The position numbers and the translations under genes are program-made. Below, piece by piece: positions 1-6,787 of a DNA stretch of 10,357 bases (its first letter is position 1; every line of letters starts with the position of its first letter). The stretch is from Lachnospiraceae bacterium (GTDB lineage: Bacteria; Bacillota; Clostridia; Lachnospirales; Lachnospiraceae), in contig VSNE01000070.1 of NCBI GenBank assembly GCA_009774155.1, positions 1-10,357 on the forward strand, given 5' to 3'. Under the pieces are notes generated by a model that was not told where the DNA came from, did no database searches, and worked only from the letters and a program-made list of their open reading frames with translations.

Positions 1-36
1 TTGCAGTAAGAAGAATCTTCTAAAATTACATATAAT

Positions 37-65
37 AAAAAGCGAACCCGCCGGTTCGCTTTTTT
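37..65. terminator. Intrinsic terminator of the helicase gene, possibly bidirectional
   Basis: An 8-bp perfect stem, AGCGAACC (41-48) with GGTTCGCT (53-60), encloses a CGCC tetraloop and is flanked by AAAA and TTTTT. It lies 17 nt beyond the helicase stop codon. On the minus strand the stem is followed by TTTTTATTAT, a good U-tract. The T-run at 60-65 means it could also stop plus-strand transcription. Positions 1-36 hold nothing recognisable. Confidence 0.93.
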
Positions 66-81
66 ATTGCCTGAGCTTATT

Positions 82-1698
82 CTATTTTGTCTCCGCCTTT
101 TCTACAGAAACCCGGTTTCCTTTAATCTTTGTATGCTTCATGGATTTCAGAATCTGCTTATAATATTTCTGCGGAACATCCACAAAGGAATATTTGTCAA
201 ACATATTGATGGAACCGACCGCCCTTCCCGGCATGCCGGATTCCCCGGCGATCGCACCGAGAATATCCCCCGGCTTGAGCTTTTGCTTTTTTCCCACATT
301 CAGGAACAAACGCACCATCTCGCCCCTTCTCTTTCTTCCTTTTTCCCGGCGTTCAGCTTCCCAGCTATACTGCTCCTGAGACAGCTCATCCTTCTGCTCT
401 TCCAGAGAGTCTCCCAGCTCCGCCTTCAAAAAAGCCGCCGCCAAATCCATAGCCGTATAATCGCTCCGGTTCAGATATGCCTCAATCGCACGGATACTGG
501 AGGCCAGATCCTTCTCTTCTATCGTCCGCTCCAGCTTCCTGAACACATGCTCTACCTTCATATTCGCCACATCATCCAGAGAAGGGATCGGCTGCGCCTT
601 AATCTTGGTCTTACAATAGCGCTGGATATCCTTCAGTTTATAAACCTCTCTCCCCACAATAAAAGTAAAGGATTTTCCGGTTCTGCCCGCGCGTCCGGTT
701 CTTCCGATCCGGTGTACATAGTATTCGTCATCCTGGGGCAGATCATAGTTAAATACGGCTTCCACATCATCCACGTCAATCCCGCGGGCCGCCACATCCG
801 TCGCCACCAGAATATCCGTATTGCCGTCCCTGAAGCCCTGCATCACACGGTCTCTCTGCATCTGCTTTAAATCCCCATGAAGCCCTTCTGCAAAATATCC
901 CCTGTTCTGAAGCTCCAGAACCAGTTCATCCACTTTCTTTTTTGTGTTGCAGAAGATCAGCGACAGCTTTGGAGAATACAGGTCCAGAAGGCGGCAGAGC
1001 ACCTCGTCCTTATTTTTTGGACGCACTTCATAATAATACTGCTCAATATTCGGCACCGTCAGTTCCTTTTTCACGACCTTTACATGGACTGCCTTCCGCT
1101 GATAGGTCTCTGCAATCTCCATAATTGCCTGGGGCATGGTGGCTGAAAACAGAACTGTCTGGCGTTCCTCGGGGGTATCCTTAAGAATTGTCTCTATATC
1201 CTCCCGAAAGCCCATATTAAGCATCTCGTCCGCCTCGTCCAGCACTACGGTATGGAGGTCTCCCAGACGAATCGTATGCCGGCGCATATGGTCCATGACA
1301 CGGCCGGGAGTGCCGATAATAATCTGCACCCCGCCTTTCAGGGAACGAATCTGTTTACCGATATCCTGTCCTCCATAGATGGGGAGAATCTTTACCCCCT
1401 GCATATATTTAGCCAGATTCCGAAGCTCCTCCGCCACCTGGATCGCAAGCTCTCTGGTGGGACACAGAATAATTGCCTGCAGTCTGCGGCTTTCCGGATC
1501 TACCTTCTGAAGCAGCGGAATTCCAAAGGCCGCCGTTTTGCCTGTGCCTGTCTGGGCCTGTCCAATCATATCCACGCCGGACATCATGACCGGAATGGCC
1601 TGAGCCTGAATCGGCGTCGCCTCCTCAAACCCCATATCCTCCACAGCCCGGACAATTTCGGGATAAATTTCCATTTCTTCAAATCTCATTATTTCCAT
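82..1698 (-). CDS. deaD: DEAD-box ATP-dependent RNA helicase with C-terminal DbpA-type RNA-binding domain
   Basis: A 538-residue cytoplasmic RNA helicase that uses ATP to remodel RNA duplexes; family members act in ribosome assembly, cold adaptation and mRNA decay. All core motifs are visible: Q-motif (ATPIQ, 27-31), motif I AQTGTGKT (48-55), Ia PTREL (80-84), Ib TPGR (130-133), II DEAD (154-157), III SAT (185-187), V DVAARGID (301-308) and VI HRIGRTGR (329-336). After a charged linker (about 430-460), residues 461-535 match the DbpA/CsdA RRM-like domain, which in DbpA and YxiN binds a 23S rRNA hairpin. Length and the extra domain favour the DeaD/CsdA class over minimal CshA or RhlE types; the exact orthologue is uncertain. 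The start at 1698 is preceded by AGAGAGGA (1712-1719) at a rather long 13-nt spacing; the ATG at residue 4 would be further still. The gene is monocistronic and diverges from the hemolysin III-like gene. Confidence 0.93.
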   Translation of the reverse strand: MEIMRFEEMEIYPEIVRAVEDMGFEEATPIQAQAIPVMMSGVDMIGQAQTGTGKTAAFGIPLLQKVDPESRRLQAIILCPTRELAIQVAEELRNLAKYMQGVKILPIYGGQDIGKQIRSLKGGVQIIIGTPGRVMDHMRRHTIRLGDLHTVVLDEADEMLNMGFREDIETILKDTPEERQTVLFSATMPQAIMEIAETYQRKAVHVKVVKKELTVPNIEQYYYEVRPKNKDEVLCRLLDLYSPKLSLIFCNTKKKVDELVLELQNRGYFAEGLHGDLKQMQRDRVMQGFRDGNTDILVATDVAARGIDVDDVEAVFNYDLPQDDEYYVHRIGRTGRAGRTGKSFTFIVGREVYKLKDIQRYCKTKIKAQPIPSLDDVANMKVEHVFRKLERTIEEKDLASSIRAIEAYLNRSDYTAMDLAAAFLKAELGDSLEEQKDELSQEQYSWEAERREKGRKRRGEMVRLFLNVGKKQKLKPGDILGAIAGESGMPGRAVGSINMFDKYSFVDVPQKYYKQILKSMKHTKIKGNRVSVEKAETK

Positions 1699-1738
1699 AT
1701 AAATATATAAATCCTCTCTTAAAATTACTAAAATACAC

Positions 1739-1785
1739 TTGTTTTTTTTTCCGTTTATGTTATTATATATGAATAAACCAATACA
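1739..1785. promoter_or_regulatory. Divergent AT-rich promoter region between helicase and hemolysin III-like genes
   Basis: Plus strand: TTGTTT (1739-1744), a 16-nt spacer and TATTAT (1761-1766) form a plausible sigma-A promoter for the hemolysin III-like gene. Minus strand, for the helicase: TATAAT (1767-1762) has no good -35 box; TTGGTT (1781-1776) with CATAAA (1759-1754) at 16 nt is an alternative. A run of nine T (1742-1750) adds low-complexity sequence. The whole stretch is so AT-rich that chance matches are likely. Exact boxes are tentative, but two divergent promoters must lie in or near this 136-nt gap. Confidence 0.4.
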
Positions 1786-1800
1786 TAGTATTTAATACTA
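1786..1800. repeat. Perfect 15-nt palindrome, candidate operator
   Basis: TAGTATTTAATACTA is two 7-bp arms, TAGTATT and AATACTA, around a central T. It lies downstream of the proposed plus-strand -10 element and 21 nt before the hemolysin III-like ribosome binding site, where a bound dimeric repressor could block that gene. It is also upstream of, or overlaps, possible helicase promoter elements. No regulator is encoded in the window. AT-rich DNA makes chance palindromes commoner. Confidence 0.4.
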
Positions 1801-1834
1801 CATTTCATAAATATTTATATTAGGAGGCATTTTT

Positions 1835-2482
1835 ATGACATTATCTATCAAAGATCCAGGCAGCGCCCTTACCCATTTTATCGGAATGATTCTGGCTGCC
1901 CTTGCATCCACCCCTCTGCTGGCAGTTGCGGCTTCCCGCAGTGACACCCTTACCGTACTGTCCCTTGCGGTATTCGCACTCAGCATGATTCTCCTCTATG
2001 GAGCAAGCACCATTTACCACACCCTTAATATTTCGGAAAAGGCCAATAAGGTTCTGCGGAAGGTGGATCATATGATGATTTTTATTCTGATTGCAGGCAG
2101 CTATACGCCCATCTGCGTCATCACACTGCGGGATTCTATCGGATATTCCCTTTTGGCGCTTGTATGGGGAACAGCCGCTGTCGGCATCCTGATTAAAATG
2201 TTCTGGATTACCTGCCCCAAATGGTTTTCCTCCCTCATCTATATCTCCATGGGCTGGCTCTGTATCCTTGTGATGGTTCCACTGGTAAAATCTCTTCCAA
2301 CCGCGGCCTTTGCATGGCTGATGGCGGGCGGAATTATCTATACCATCGGAGGAGTCATCTACGCGCTGAAGCTTTCTATCTTCAATGCAAGACATCAGTT
2401 CTTCGGCTCTCATGAAATCTTCCATCTTTTTGTAATGGCCGGAAGCCTGTGTCATTTTGTAGTCATGTTTTACATCGCCTGA
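1835..2482 (+). CDS. trhA: Hemolysin III / PAQR family membrane protein (TrhA-like)
   Basis: A 215-residue integral membrane protein of the bacterial PAQR (hemolysin III, YqfA/TrhA) family, with about seven hydrophobic helices across almost the whole length. The family signatures are present: S58 and H62 in the SxxYH motif, D78-H79 before GSYTP (88-92), and the C-terminal H193, H197 and H207. In PAQR proteins the Ser/His/Asp set forms a membrane-embedded metal site of proposed hydrolase activity. Bacterial members are linked to membrane lipid homeostasis, and the haemolysin name reflects an early observation in Bacillus cereus. The start is supported by AGGAGG (1822-1827) 7 nt upstream. The length is normal for the family and nothing is missing. 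The gene stands alone between divergent and convergent neighbours. The family is secure; the physiological role is inferred. Confidence 0.9.
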   Translation: MTLSIKDPGSALTHFIGMILAALASTPLLAVAASRSDTLTVLSLAVFALSMILLYGASTIYHTLNISEKANKVLRKVDHMMIFILIAGSYTPICVITLRDSIGYSLLALVWGTAAVGILIKMFWITCPKWFSSLIYISMGWLCILVMVPLVKSLPTAAFAWLMAGGIIYTIGGVIYALKLSIFNARHQFFGSHEIFHLFVMAGSLCHFVVMFYIA

Positions 2483-2507
2483 TATACTATGTAAAGATGC
2501 AAAGCGG

Positions 2508-2539
2508 AACACTGAATGGTGTGCACACCAGACAGTGTT
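2508..2539. terminator. Composite hairpin between convergent genes, probable shared terminator
   Basis: Outer arms AACACTG (2508-2514) and CAGTGTT (2533-2539) flank a perfect 12-nt palindrome GGTGTGCACACC (2518-2529), separated by a 3x3 internal loop (AAT/AGA). It lies 25 nt after the hemolysin III-like stop and 22 nt after the spoIIQ stop. The following T-tracts are poor on both strands (TCACTTTATA on plus, CCGCTTTGC on minus). A bidirectional terminator is the simplest reading, but efficiency is doubtful. Confidence 0.55.
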
Positions 2540-2561
2540 TCACTTTATATCTGTATAGGAG

Positions 2562-3356
2562 CTATTCTATAAAGCTCATTGGATTCACGGGTTTTCCATT
2601 CTTCAGAAGCTGGAAATACAGATTGCTTCCCTCCAGCGTATAATACTTCGTCGGTTCACTTACATATCCAAGCAGTTCGCCTGCCTCCACGACATCGCCT
2701 TCCTCGACCGCAACCTCCTTGAGCTGCCCGTAGATTGCTTCGTATTTGTTGCCCAGCTTCATCCTTATCGTTGTACCCGTCTCTTCATTTACACTGACTT
2801 CTCTGACTTCTCCTGTCGCTGCACATTGTACTTCACTTCCAACCGGCGCGCTGATTACAATTGCAGGATGATACTTATACTGGTTCAGTGTAGAAAAATA
2901 AATACTCTTATCCATACTGTAGTTCAGAATCACATCGCCGTCCACGGGCCACATAATCTTGCTGTCCTCTGCAAAGGAAAATAAATCTGCCTGCACCTGA
3001 TCCCCCGCAGTTTCCATAGCTGCATCCTCTTCCGGTATTGCTTCCGCTAATTCCTCCGCAGGCTCCTCTGCCTGTGCAAGCTCCGCCTCACCGATTTCGT
3101 AAATATCCTCTTCTGTTTCAATTTTTGCCTCTTCTGTCTCTTTATCCTGTGTATCCGCCTGAGCGACTGTTCCTTCTGAATTTGCTGCTTCTTTCTCCGG
3201 TTCCGGCTTCTCTTCTACCTGGGCGCTCTGCTTTGGAACACTTTTTTCCTGTTCCTGAGGCAGTCCCTTCTGGTACTGATAAACCCCAAATATTCCTGAT
3301 ACAGAAAGCATGCAAAGGCACAGTGCAATCAAAAATCCTTTTTGATTTTTATGCAT
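2562..3356 (-). CDS. spoIIQ: SpoIIQ-like forespore engulfment protein with degenerate LytM (M23) domain
   Basis: A 264-residue single-pass protein: a short basic N-terminus, a membrane segment (about residues 7-26), a long Glu/Ala-rich low-complexity linker (about 35-130) and a C-terminal LytM/M23 domain (about 135-264, ending near VNP). Placement next to spoIID identifies it as SpoIIQ. The forespore-membrane SpoIIQ binds mother-cell SpoIIIAH across the intermembrane space and supports engulfment and the feeding-tube channel. Only the first M23 ligand survives: H163 in YHPAIVI. The Asp four residues later is Val; the His of the YxH motif is Gly (YGQ, G210); HxH is replaced by NLY (245-247). 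A peptidase activity is therefore unlikely. An upstream in-frame ATG at 3374 would add six residues, but it lacks a ribosome binding site and lies in the -10 of a sigma-F-like promoter, so the ATG at 3356 was chosen. The gap from the spoIID stop is 30 nt. Confidence 0.85.
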   Translation of the reverse strand: MHKNQKGFLIALCLCMLSVSGIFGVYQYQKGLPQEQEKSVPKQSAQVEEKPEPEKEAANSEGTVAQADTQDKETEEAKIETEEDIYEIGEAELAQAEEPAEELAEAIPEEDAAMETAGDQVQADLFSFAEDSKIMWPVDGDVILNYSMDKSIYFSTLNQYKYHPAIVISAPVGSEVQCAATGEVREVSVNEETGTTIRMKLGNKYEAIYGQLKEVAVEEGDVVEAGELLGYVSEPTKYYTLEGSNLYFQLLKNGKPVNPMSFIE

Positions 3357-3359
3357 AAC

Positions 3360-3368
3360 ATCACCTCT
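3360..3368 (-). promoter_or_regulatory. Ribosome binding site that fixes the spoIIQ start
   Basis: AGAGGTGAT on the minus strand matches the Firmicute anti-Shine-Dalgarno extension and is well placed for the ATG at 3356 (7 nt from GAGG to ATG). It lies inside the six extra codons that a start at 3374 would require, which argues against the longer form. Confidence 0.85.
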
Positions 3369-3373
3369 GGTCA

Positions 3374-3403
3374 TATTTTTACCAGATCAGGGAATCGTTA
3401 TAC
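3374..3403 (-). promoter_or_regulatory. Sigma-F-type promoter for spoIIQ, inside the 3' end of spoIID
   Basis: On the minus strand GTATA (3403-3399), a 15-nt spacer and GGTAAAAATA (3383-3374) match the Bacillus sigma-F consensus as I recall it (GYWTA, N15, GGnrAnAnTw) at every defined position and in spacing. Predicted transcription would begin around 3367-3368, giving a short leader of about a dozen nt. spoIIQ is a known sigma-F target in Bacillus and Clostridioides, so match and context agree. Sigma-G recognises a similar sequence and may also use it. Confidence 0.75.
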
Positions 3404-4202
3404 ACTCGGCATTCTGATAAAATTTCTGAATGATCTCGGACACTCCCGCCCCCTCCTGCGCCATGCAGTTTGCCGTATACAGACTGATGCCGAATCCGTG
3501 TCCGCTGCCCCTGGTTACAATCCGAATGCTGTCCTGTTCAGACTCTATCCAAAAGCAGCTTGAAGCCAGATGGAGAAGGGAACGGAAATTCTCTCCGGCC
3601 CAGCTCTTTGACCGGCCTTTAACCGTTGTTACGTACTCCTCCGGGTCCCTCTCCAGAACCAGATCCTCTAAAGAAAAAGCCGCATCCGCATCAAGCGCCT
3701 CTGTCAGCTCCTGAGCCGTCAGATAACAAATCTGAAGATAGGAATCCGACTCTTTATCTCTGGGGCACTCCACGGAGTTCACATATGCATACTCCTCTCC
3801 CAGCAATGCGCTGTCTCTTGTTATTCCGGCGCTGACCGCATGATATGGAAGCTCCCGGTACTCTCCGTCTATCGTAATCACCTGGCCCTTTGTATGTAAA
3901 ACCGCCTGGTAGGCACGGTCATAAGCATCTCCATACAACTCAAAAGCAGGAAGCTCCTGCACAGATGCTTCCTGTTCTCTTACGCAATCGGTCCTGTACA
4001 GTATTGCCATCAGTTCCAGAGTTCCATCCTCCATCCAGGAGTAATCCTCCTTCATTAAACGGCACAATACCTGATATTCCAGCGAAGGAAGCTGCTCCTC
4101 CCGATTCATTCCCTGCCTTCCGTTAATCAGCAGCGTCACTGTATATGGAAGGAACAGAATAAGGAATCCCATTGCGGCAATACTTTTTAAATATTTTCCC
4201 AT
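3387..4202 (-). CDS. spoIID: SpoIID-like stage II sporulation protein (peptidoglycan lytic enzyme)
   Basis: A 271-residue protein with an N-terminal membrane anchor (about 5-26) and an extracytoplasmic SpoIID/LytB domain. In the family SpoIID is a mother-cell lytic transglycosylase that works with SpoIIP and SpoIIM in engulfment. The C-terminal signature is clear: RGSGHGFGIS (231-240) then NCMAQEG and an FYQNAE motif. The middle PYHAVSAGIT (119-128) matches the family HS-SGG-T block; H121 and C146 could be the metal-site residues described for clostridial SpoIID (recalled, not checked). The catalytic Glu block is divergent: family EMP...ALKAQAVAARTY is represented here by MKEDYSW (50-56) and LELMAILYRTD (62-72). 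E52 is the only obvious candidate, one residue out of register. The ATG at 4202 is preceded by AAGAGGG. It is first of the spoIID-spoIIQ pair, the order also known in Clostridioides difficile. Confidence 0.85.
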   Translation of the reverse strand: MGKYLKSIAAMGFLILFLPYTVTLLINGRQGMNREEQLPSLEYQVLCRLMKEDYSWMEDGTLELMAILYRTDCVREQEASVQELPAFELYGDAYDRAYQAVLHTKGQVITIDGEYRELPYHAVSAGITRDSALLGEEYAYVNSVECPRDKESDSYLQICYLTAQELTEALDADAAFSLEDLVLERDPEEYVTTVKGRSKSWAGENFRSLLHLASSCFWIESEQDSIRIVTRGSGHGFGISLYTANCMAQEGAGVSEIIQKFYQNAECITIP

Positions 4203-4218
4203 ATTAAGCCCTCTTTTC

Positions 4219-4247
4219 AGTCTATGAAAAGCAGGCTCTTCCTATAC
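4219..4247 (-). promoter_or_regulatory. Sigma-E-like promoter for spoIID
   Basis: On the minus strand GTATAGG (4247-4241), a 14-nt spacer and CATAGACT (4226-4219) resemble the sigma-E consensus (kmATAtt, about 14 nt, CATACAnT): the ATA core and 7 of 8 -10 positions, counting n. Transcription would begin near 4212-4213, at the edge of the ribosome binding site (GAGGG, 4213-4209), which is unusually close and lowers confidence. Sigma-E control of spoIID is established in other endospore formers. Confidence 0.5.
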
Positions 4248-4270
4248 ACAAAATGAAACCGGACATAAAC

Positions 4271-4298
4271 GGGCTGCGCAAAAGGTTTCGCGCAGCCC
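4271..4298 (-). terminator. Terminator hairpin after glgP
   Basis: GGGCTGCGC (4271-4279) pairs perfectly with GCGCAGCCC (4290-4298), a 9-bp GC-rich stem; the loop can add three more pairs (GAA with TTT, one of them G-U). It lies 10 nt past the glgP stop codon. The following minus-strand tract, GTTTATG, is only moderately U-rich. It separates the ileS-glgP unit from the spoIID promoter. Confidence 0.75.
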
Positions 4299-4308
4299 AT
4301 TGATAATT

Positions 4309-6774
4309 CTAATTTTCCTGCAGCTCTACAGTTACTTTATCCAGCTTCCAGATCTCATCCACATATTCCCGAATCGTACGATCAGAAGTAAATTTACCGG
4401 AGCACGCCACATTCAGAATAGCGCTTCTCGCCCATCTCTTTTCATCTCTGTAAGCAGCCTCCACACGTTTCTGCGCCTCTGCGTAGGAACGGAAGTCTTT
4501 CAGAATAAAATACGGGTCCGGTCTGTTATAGCCGCCGTCAACCAGAAGCGCATTGTACAGCTCGCGGAATCTCTCCGGATCGTTCGGGGAGAATTCTCCG
4601 TTAATAAGCTGCATCAGGACATGACGGATATCCTGGTCGGTATTGAACAACTGAGAGGGATCATAGCCGCCCTGCTTCTCCAGTTCAATTACCTCATCAG
4701 AACTCATACCGAAGATAAATGCATTTTCTTCGCCAACCTCTTCCACAATCTCCACATTAGCTCCGTCCATAGTACCAATGGTCAATGCGCCGTTCAGCAT
4801 GAATTTCATATTTCCGGTTCCGGATGCCTCCTTGGAAGCGGTGGAAATCTGCTCGGATACATCCGCAGCAGCAAAAATCCATTCTGCATTAGATACCCGG
4901 TAATCCTCAATAAATACCACCTTCAGCTTACCGTTAATGGAAGTATCATTATTCACCACATCTGCCACGGAGTTAATAAGCTTAATGGTCTGCTTTGCCC
5001 TCAGATAACCTGCAGCCGCCTTTGCGCCGAAAATAAAGGTTCTCGGATAGAAATCCATATCCGGATGCTCTTTGATCTGATTGTACAGATACATTACATG
5101 CAGAATATTCAGAAGCTGGCGTTTGTACTCATGAAGCCGCTTTACCTGCACATCGAAGATAGAACGGGGGTCCACCTCTACGCCGTTGTGCTCCTTGATA
5201 TACTTTGCCAGACGCACTTTGTTCTGGTATTTGATATTCATGAATTCATGCTGCGCCTTCTCATCATCCGCATAGATAGCCAGCTTTTTAATCTGAGACA
5301 GATCTGTAATCCATTCATCCCCCACATGGGCGGTTACCCACTTTGCAAGGAGCGGATTGCCGTGAAGCAGGAAACGTCTCTGAGTGATACCGTTGGTCTT
5401 GTTGTTGAATTTCTCCGGCATCATCTCGTAGAAGTCCTTCAGTTCCTGATGCTTCAGAATCTCCGTATGCAGTTTTGCAACGCCATTTACAGAATAGCCT
5501 GCTGCGATTGCCAGATGGGCCATCTTCACCTGTCCATCCATGATAATGGCCATTTTCTTGACCTTCTCATAATTATTCGGGTATTTTTTCTGAATCTCGA
5601 TTACAAATCTTCTGTTAATCTCTTCCACAATCTGGTAGATACGCGGAAGCAGTCTGGAAAACAGTTCAATAGGCCATTTCTCCAATGCCTCGGACATAAT
5701 GGTATGGTTTGTATATGCACAGGTTTTGGTGGTTACTTCCCATGCCTCATCCCATTCCAGTCCCTCCTCATCCATCAGCACGCGCATCAGCTCTGCCACT
5801 GCCACTGTAGGATGGGTATCATTTAACTGGAAGGTGGCCTTCTCGTAAAATTTACGAACATCGCTGTGCGCCCTCTTATATCTGGAAACAGCAGCCTGTA
5901 CGCTTGCAGATATAAAGAAATACTGCTGTTTCAGACGCAGCTCCTTTCCTGCCATGTGGTTGTCATTCGGATAAAGCACTTCCACCAGGTTACGCGCCAG
6001 GTTCTCCTGCTCCACTGCCTTATTGTACTCACCCTTGTCAAAGCGGTCCAGCTCAAAGGAATTAATAGCTTCTGCATCCCAGATACGCAGGGTATTGATA
6101 ACATTGTTGCCGTAACCTACAATCGGAAGATCCACCGGCACAGCCAGAACGGACTGATACTGCTCCTGAATAAAATGATTCTTGCCGTCCTTGTTCTCAA
6201 TCCTTACATAGCCGCCGAACTTAACAGTCTTTGCATATTCCGGACGGCGAAGCTCAAACGGATTGCCGTTCTTCAGCCACATATCCGGCACCTCTACCTG
6301 GTATCCGTCTGTAATCTGCTGTTTGAACATTCCATAACGGTAGCGGATACCGCAGCCGTAAGCTGCATAGCCCAGAGTCGCCAGGGAATCCAGAAAGCAT
6401 GCTGCCAGTCGTCCCAGACCTCCGTTGCCAAGAGCCGCGTCCGGCTCCTGATCCTCAATGACATTCAGATCCAGGCCAATCTCTTCCAGAGCTTCCTTCA
6501 CTTCATCGTAAAAGGTCAGATTAATCAGGTTGTTTCCCAAAGCGCGGCCCATCAAAAACTCCATAGACATATAGTATACAATCTTTGGATCTTTTTTCTC
6601 ATATTCCTTCTGGGTGGCAATCCATGCATCCATAATCGCATCCTTGACTGCATAGCCTACCGCCTGGAAAATCTGCTGATCGCTTGCCTCCTCAATCTCT
6701 TTTCGGAAAAGTGTACGTACATTATATTTTACGCTTCTGATAAAAAACTCTTTGTTAAAGACTCTTTTAGACAT
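4309..6774 (-). CDS. glgP: Glycogen phosphorylase (GT35 family, PLP-dependent)
   Basis: An 821-residue cytoplasmic alpha-glucan phosphorylase, which releases glucose-1-phosphate from glycogen or maltodextrin ends using phosphate. The length fits GlgP (about 800-840). Visible family blocks are YYMSMEFLMGRALGNNL (67-83), GNGGLGRLAACF (116-127), NDTHPTVAVAELMR, YTNHTIMSEALEKWP, and the pyridoxal-phosphate signature EASGTGNMKFMLN, in which K657 is the cofactor lysine. All expected regions are present without frameshift. GlgP and MalP cannot be separated with certainty by eye; full length and overall pattern favour GlgP. The ATG at 6774 follows AAGGAGG by 6 nt. The gene begins 13 nt after the ileS stop with no room for its own promoter in the gap, so it is probably read from the ileS transcript. 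No other glycogen gene is in the window. Confidence 0.95.
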   Translation of the reverse strand: MSKRVFNKEFFIRSVKYNVRTLFRKEIEEASDQQIFQAVGYAVKDAIMDAWIATQKEYEKKDPKIVYYMSMEFLMGRALGNNLINLTFYDEVKEALEEIGLDLNVIEDQEPDAALGNGGLGRLAACFLDSLATLGYAAYGCGIRYRYGMFKQQITDGYQVEVPDMWLKNGNPFELRRPEYAKTVKFGGYVRIENKDGKNHFIQEQYQSVLAVPVDLPIVGYGNNVINTLRIWDAEAINSFELDRFDKGEYNKAVEQENLARNLVEVLYPNDNHMAGKELRLKQQYFFISASVQAAVSRYKRAHSDVRKFYEKATFQLNDTHPTVAVAELMRVLMDEEGLEWDEAWEVTTKTCAYTNHTIMSEALEKWPIELFSRLLPRIYQIVEEINRRFVIEIQKKYPNNYEKVKKMAIIMDGQVKMAHLAIAAGYSVNGVAKLHTEILKHQELKDFYEMMPEKFNNKTNGITQRRFLLHGNPLLAKWVTAHVGDEWITDLSQIKKLAIYADDEKAQHEFMNIKYQNKVRLAKYIKEHNGVEVDPRSIFDVQVKRLHEYKRQLLNILHVMYLYNQIKEHPDMDFYPRTFIFGAKAAAGYLRAKQTIKLINSVADVVNNDTSINGKLKVVFIEDYRVSNAEWIFAAADVSEQISTASKEASGTGNMKFMLNGALTIGTMDGANVEIVEEVGEENAFIFGMSSDEVIELEKQGGYDPSQLFNTDQDIRHVLMQLINGEFSPNDPERFRELYNALLVDGGYNRPDPYFILKDFRSYAEAQKRVEAAYRDEKRWARSAILNVACSGKFTSDRTIREYVDEIWKLDKVTVELQEN

Positions 6775-6780
6775 AGTATA

Positions 6781-6787
6781 CCTCCTT
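6781..6787 (-). promoter_or_regulatory. Ribosome binding site of glgP abutting the ileS stop codon
   Basis: AAGGAGG (minus strand) starts on the base after the ileS TAA (6790-6788) and lies 6 nt before the glgP ATG. This arrangement is typical of genes translated from one mRNA and could allow translational coupling. Confidence 0.85.

Noticed and set aside
67..870. Plus-strand open frame (267 codons) over the helicase C-terminal half
   Set aside because: It starts at the terminator, lacks a ribosome binding site and is antisense to conserved helicase motifs.
1742..1750. Run of nine T as a terminator tail or phase-variable tract
   Set aside because: No stem precedes it and it is intergenic, not in a coding frame; it is most simply part of an AT-rich promoter region.
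1841..2512. Minus-strand open frame (223 codons) opposite the hemolysin III-like gene
   Set aside because: The plus-strand protein has clear PAQR motifs and a good ribosome binding site; the antisense product is low-complexity and polar with no recognisable domain.
3357..3374. Upstream in-frame ATG giving a six-residue longer SpoIIQ
   Set aside because: No ribosome binding site precedes it; it overlaps the sigma-F-like -10 box, and the real Shine-Dalgarno sequence lies inside the extra codons.
4300..5826. Long plus-strand open frame (508 codons) opposite glgP, and a further 320-codon one at 5866-6828
   Set aside because: Both lie antisense to a fully motif-supported glgP, have no ribosome binding site and read as Leu/Ile/His-rich sequence typical of a reverse-strand shadow of codon-biased DNA.
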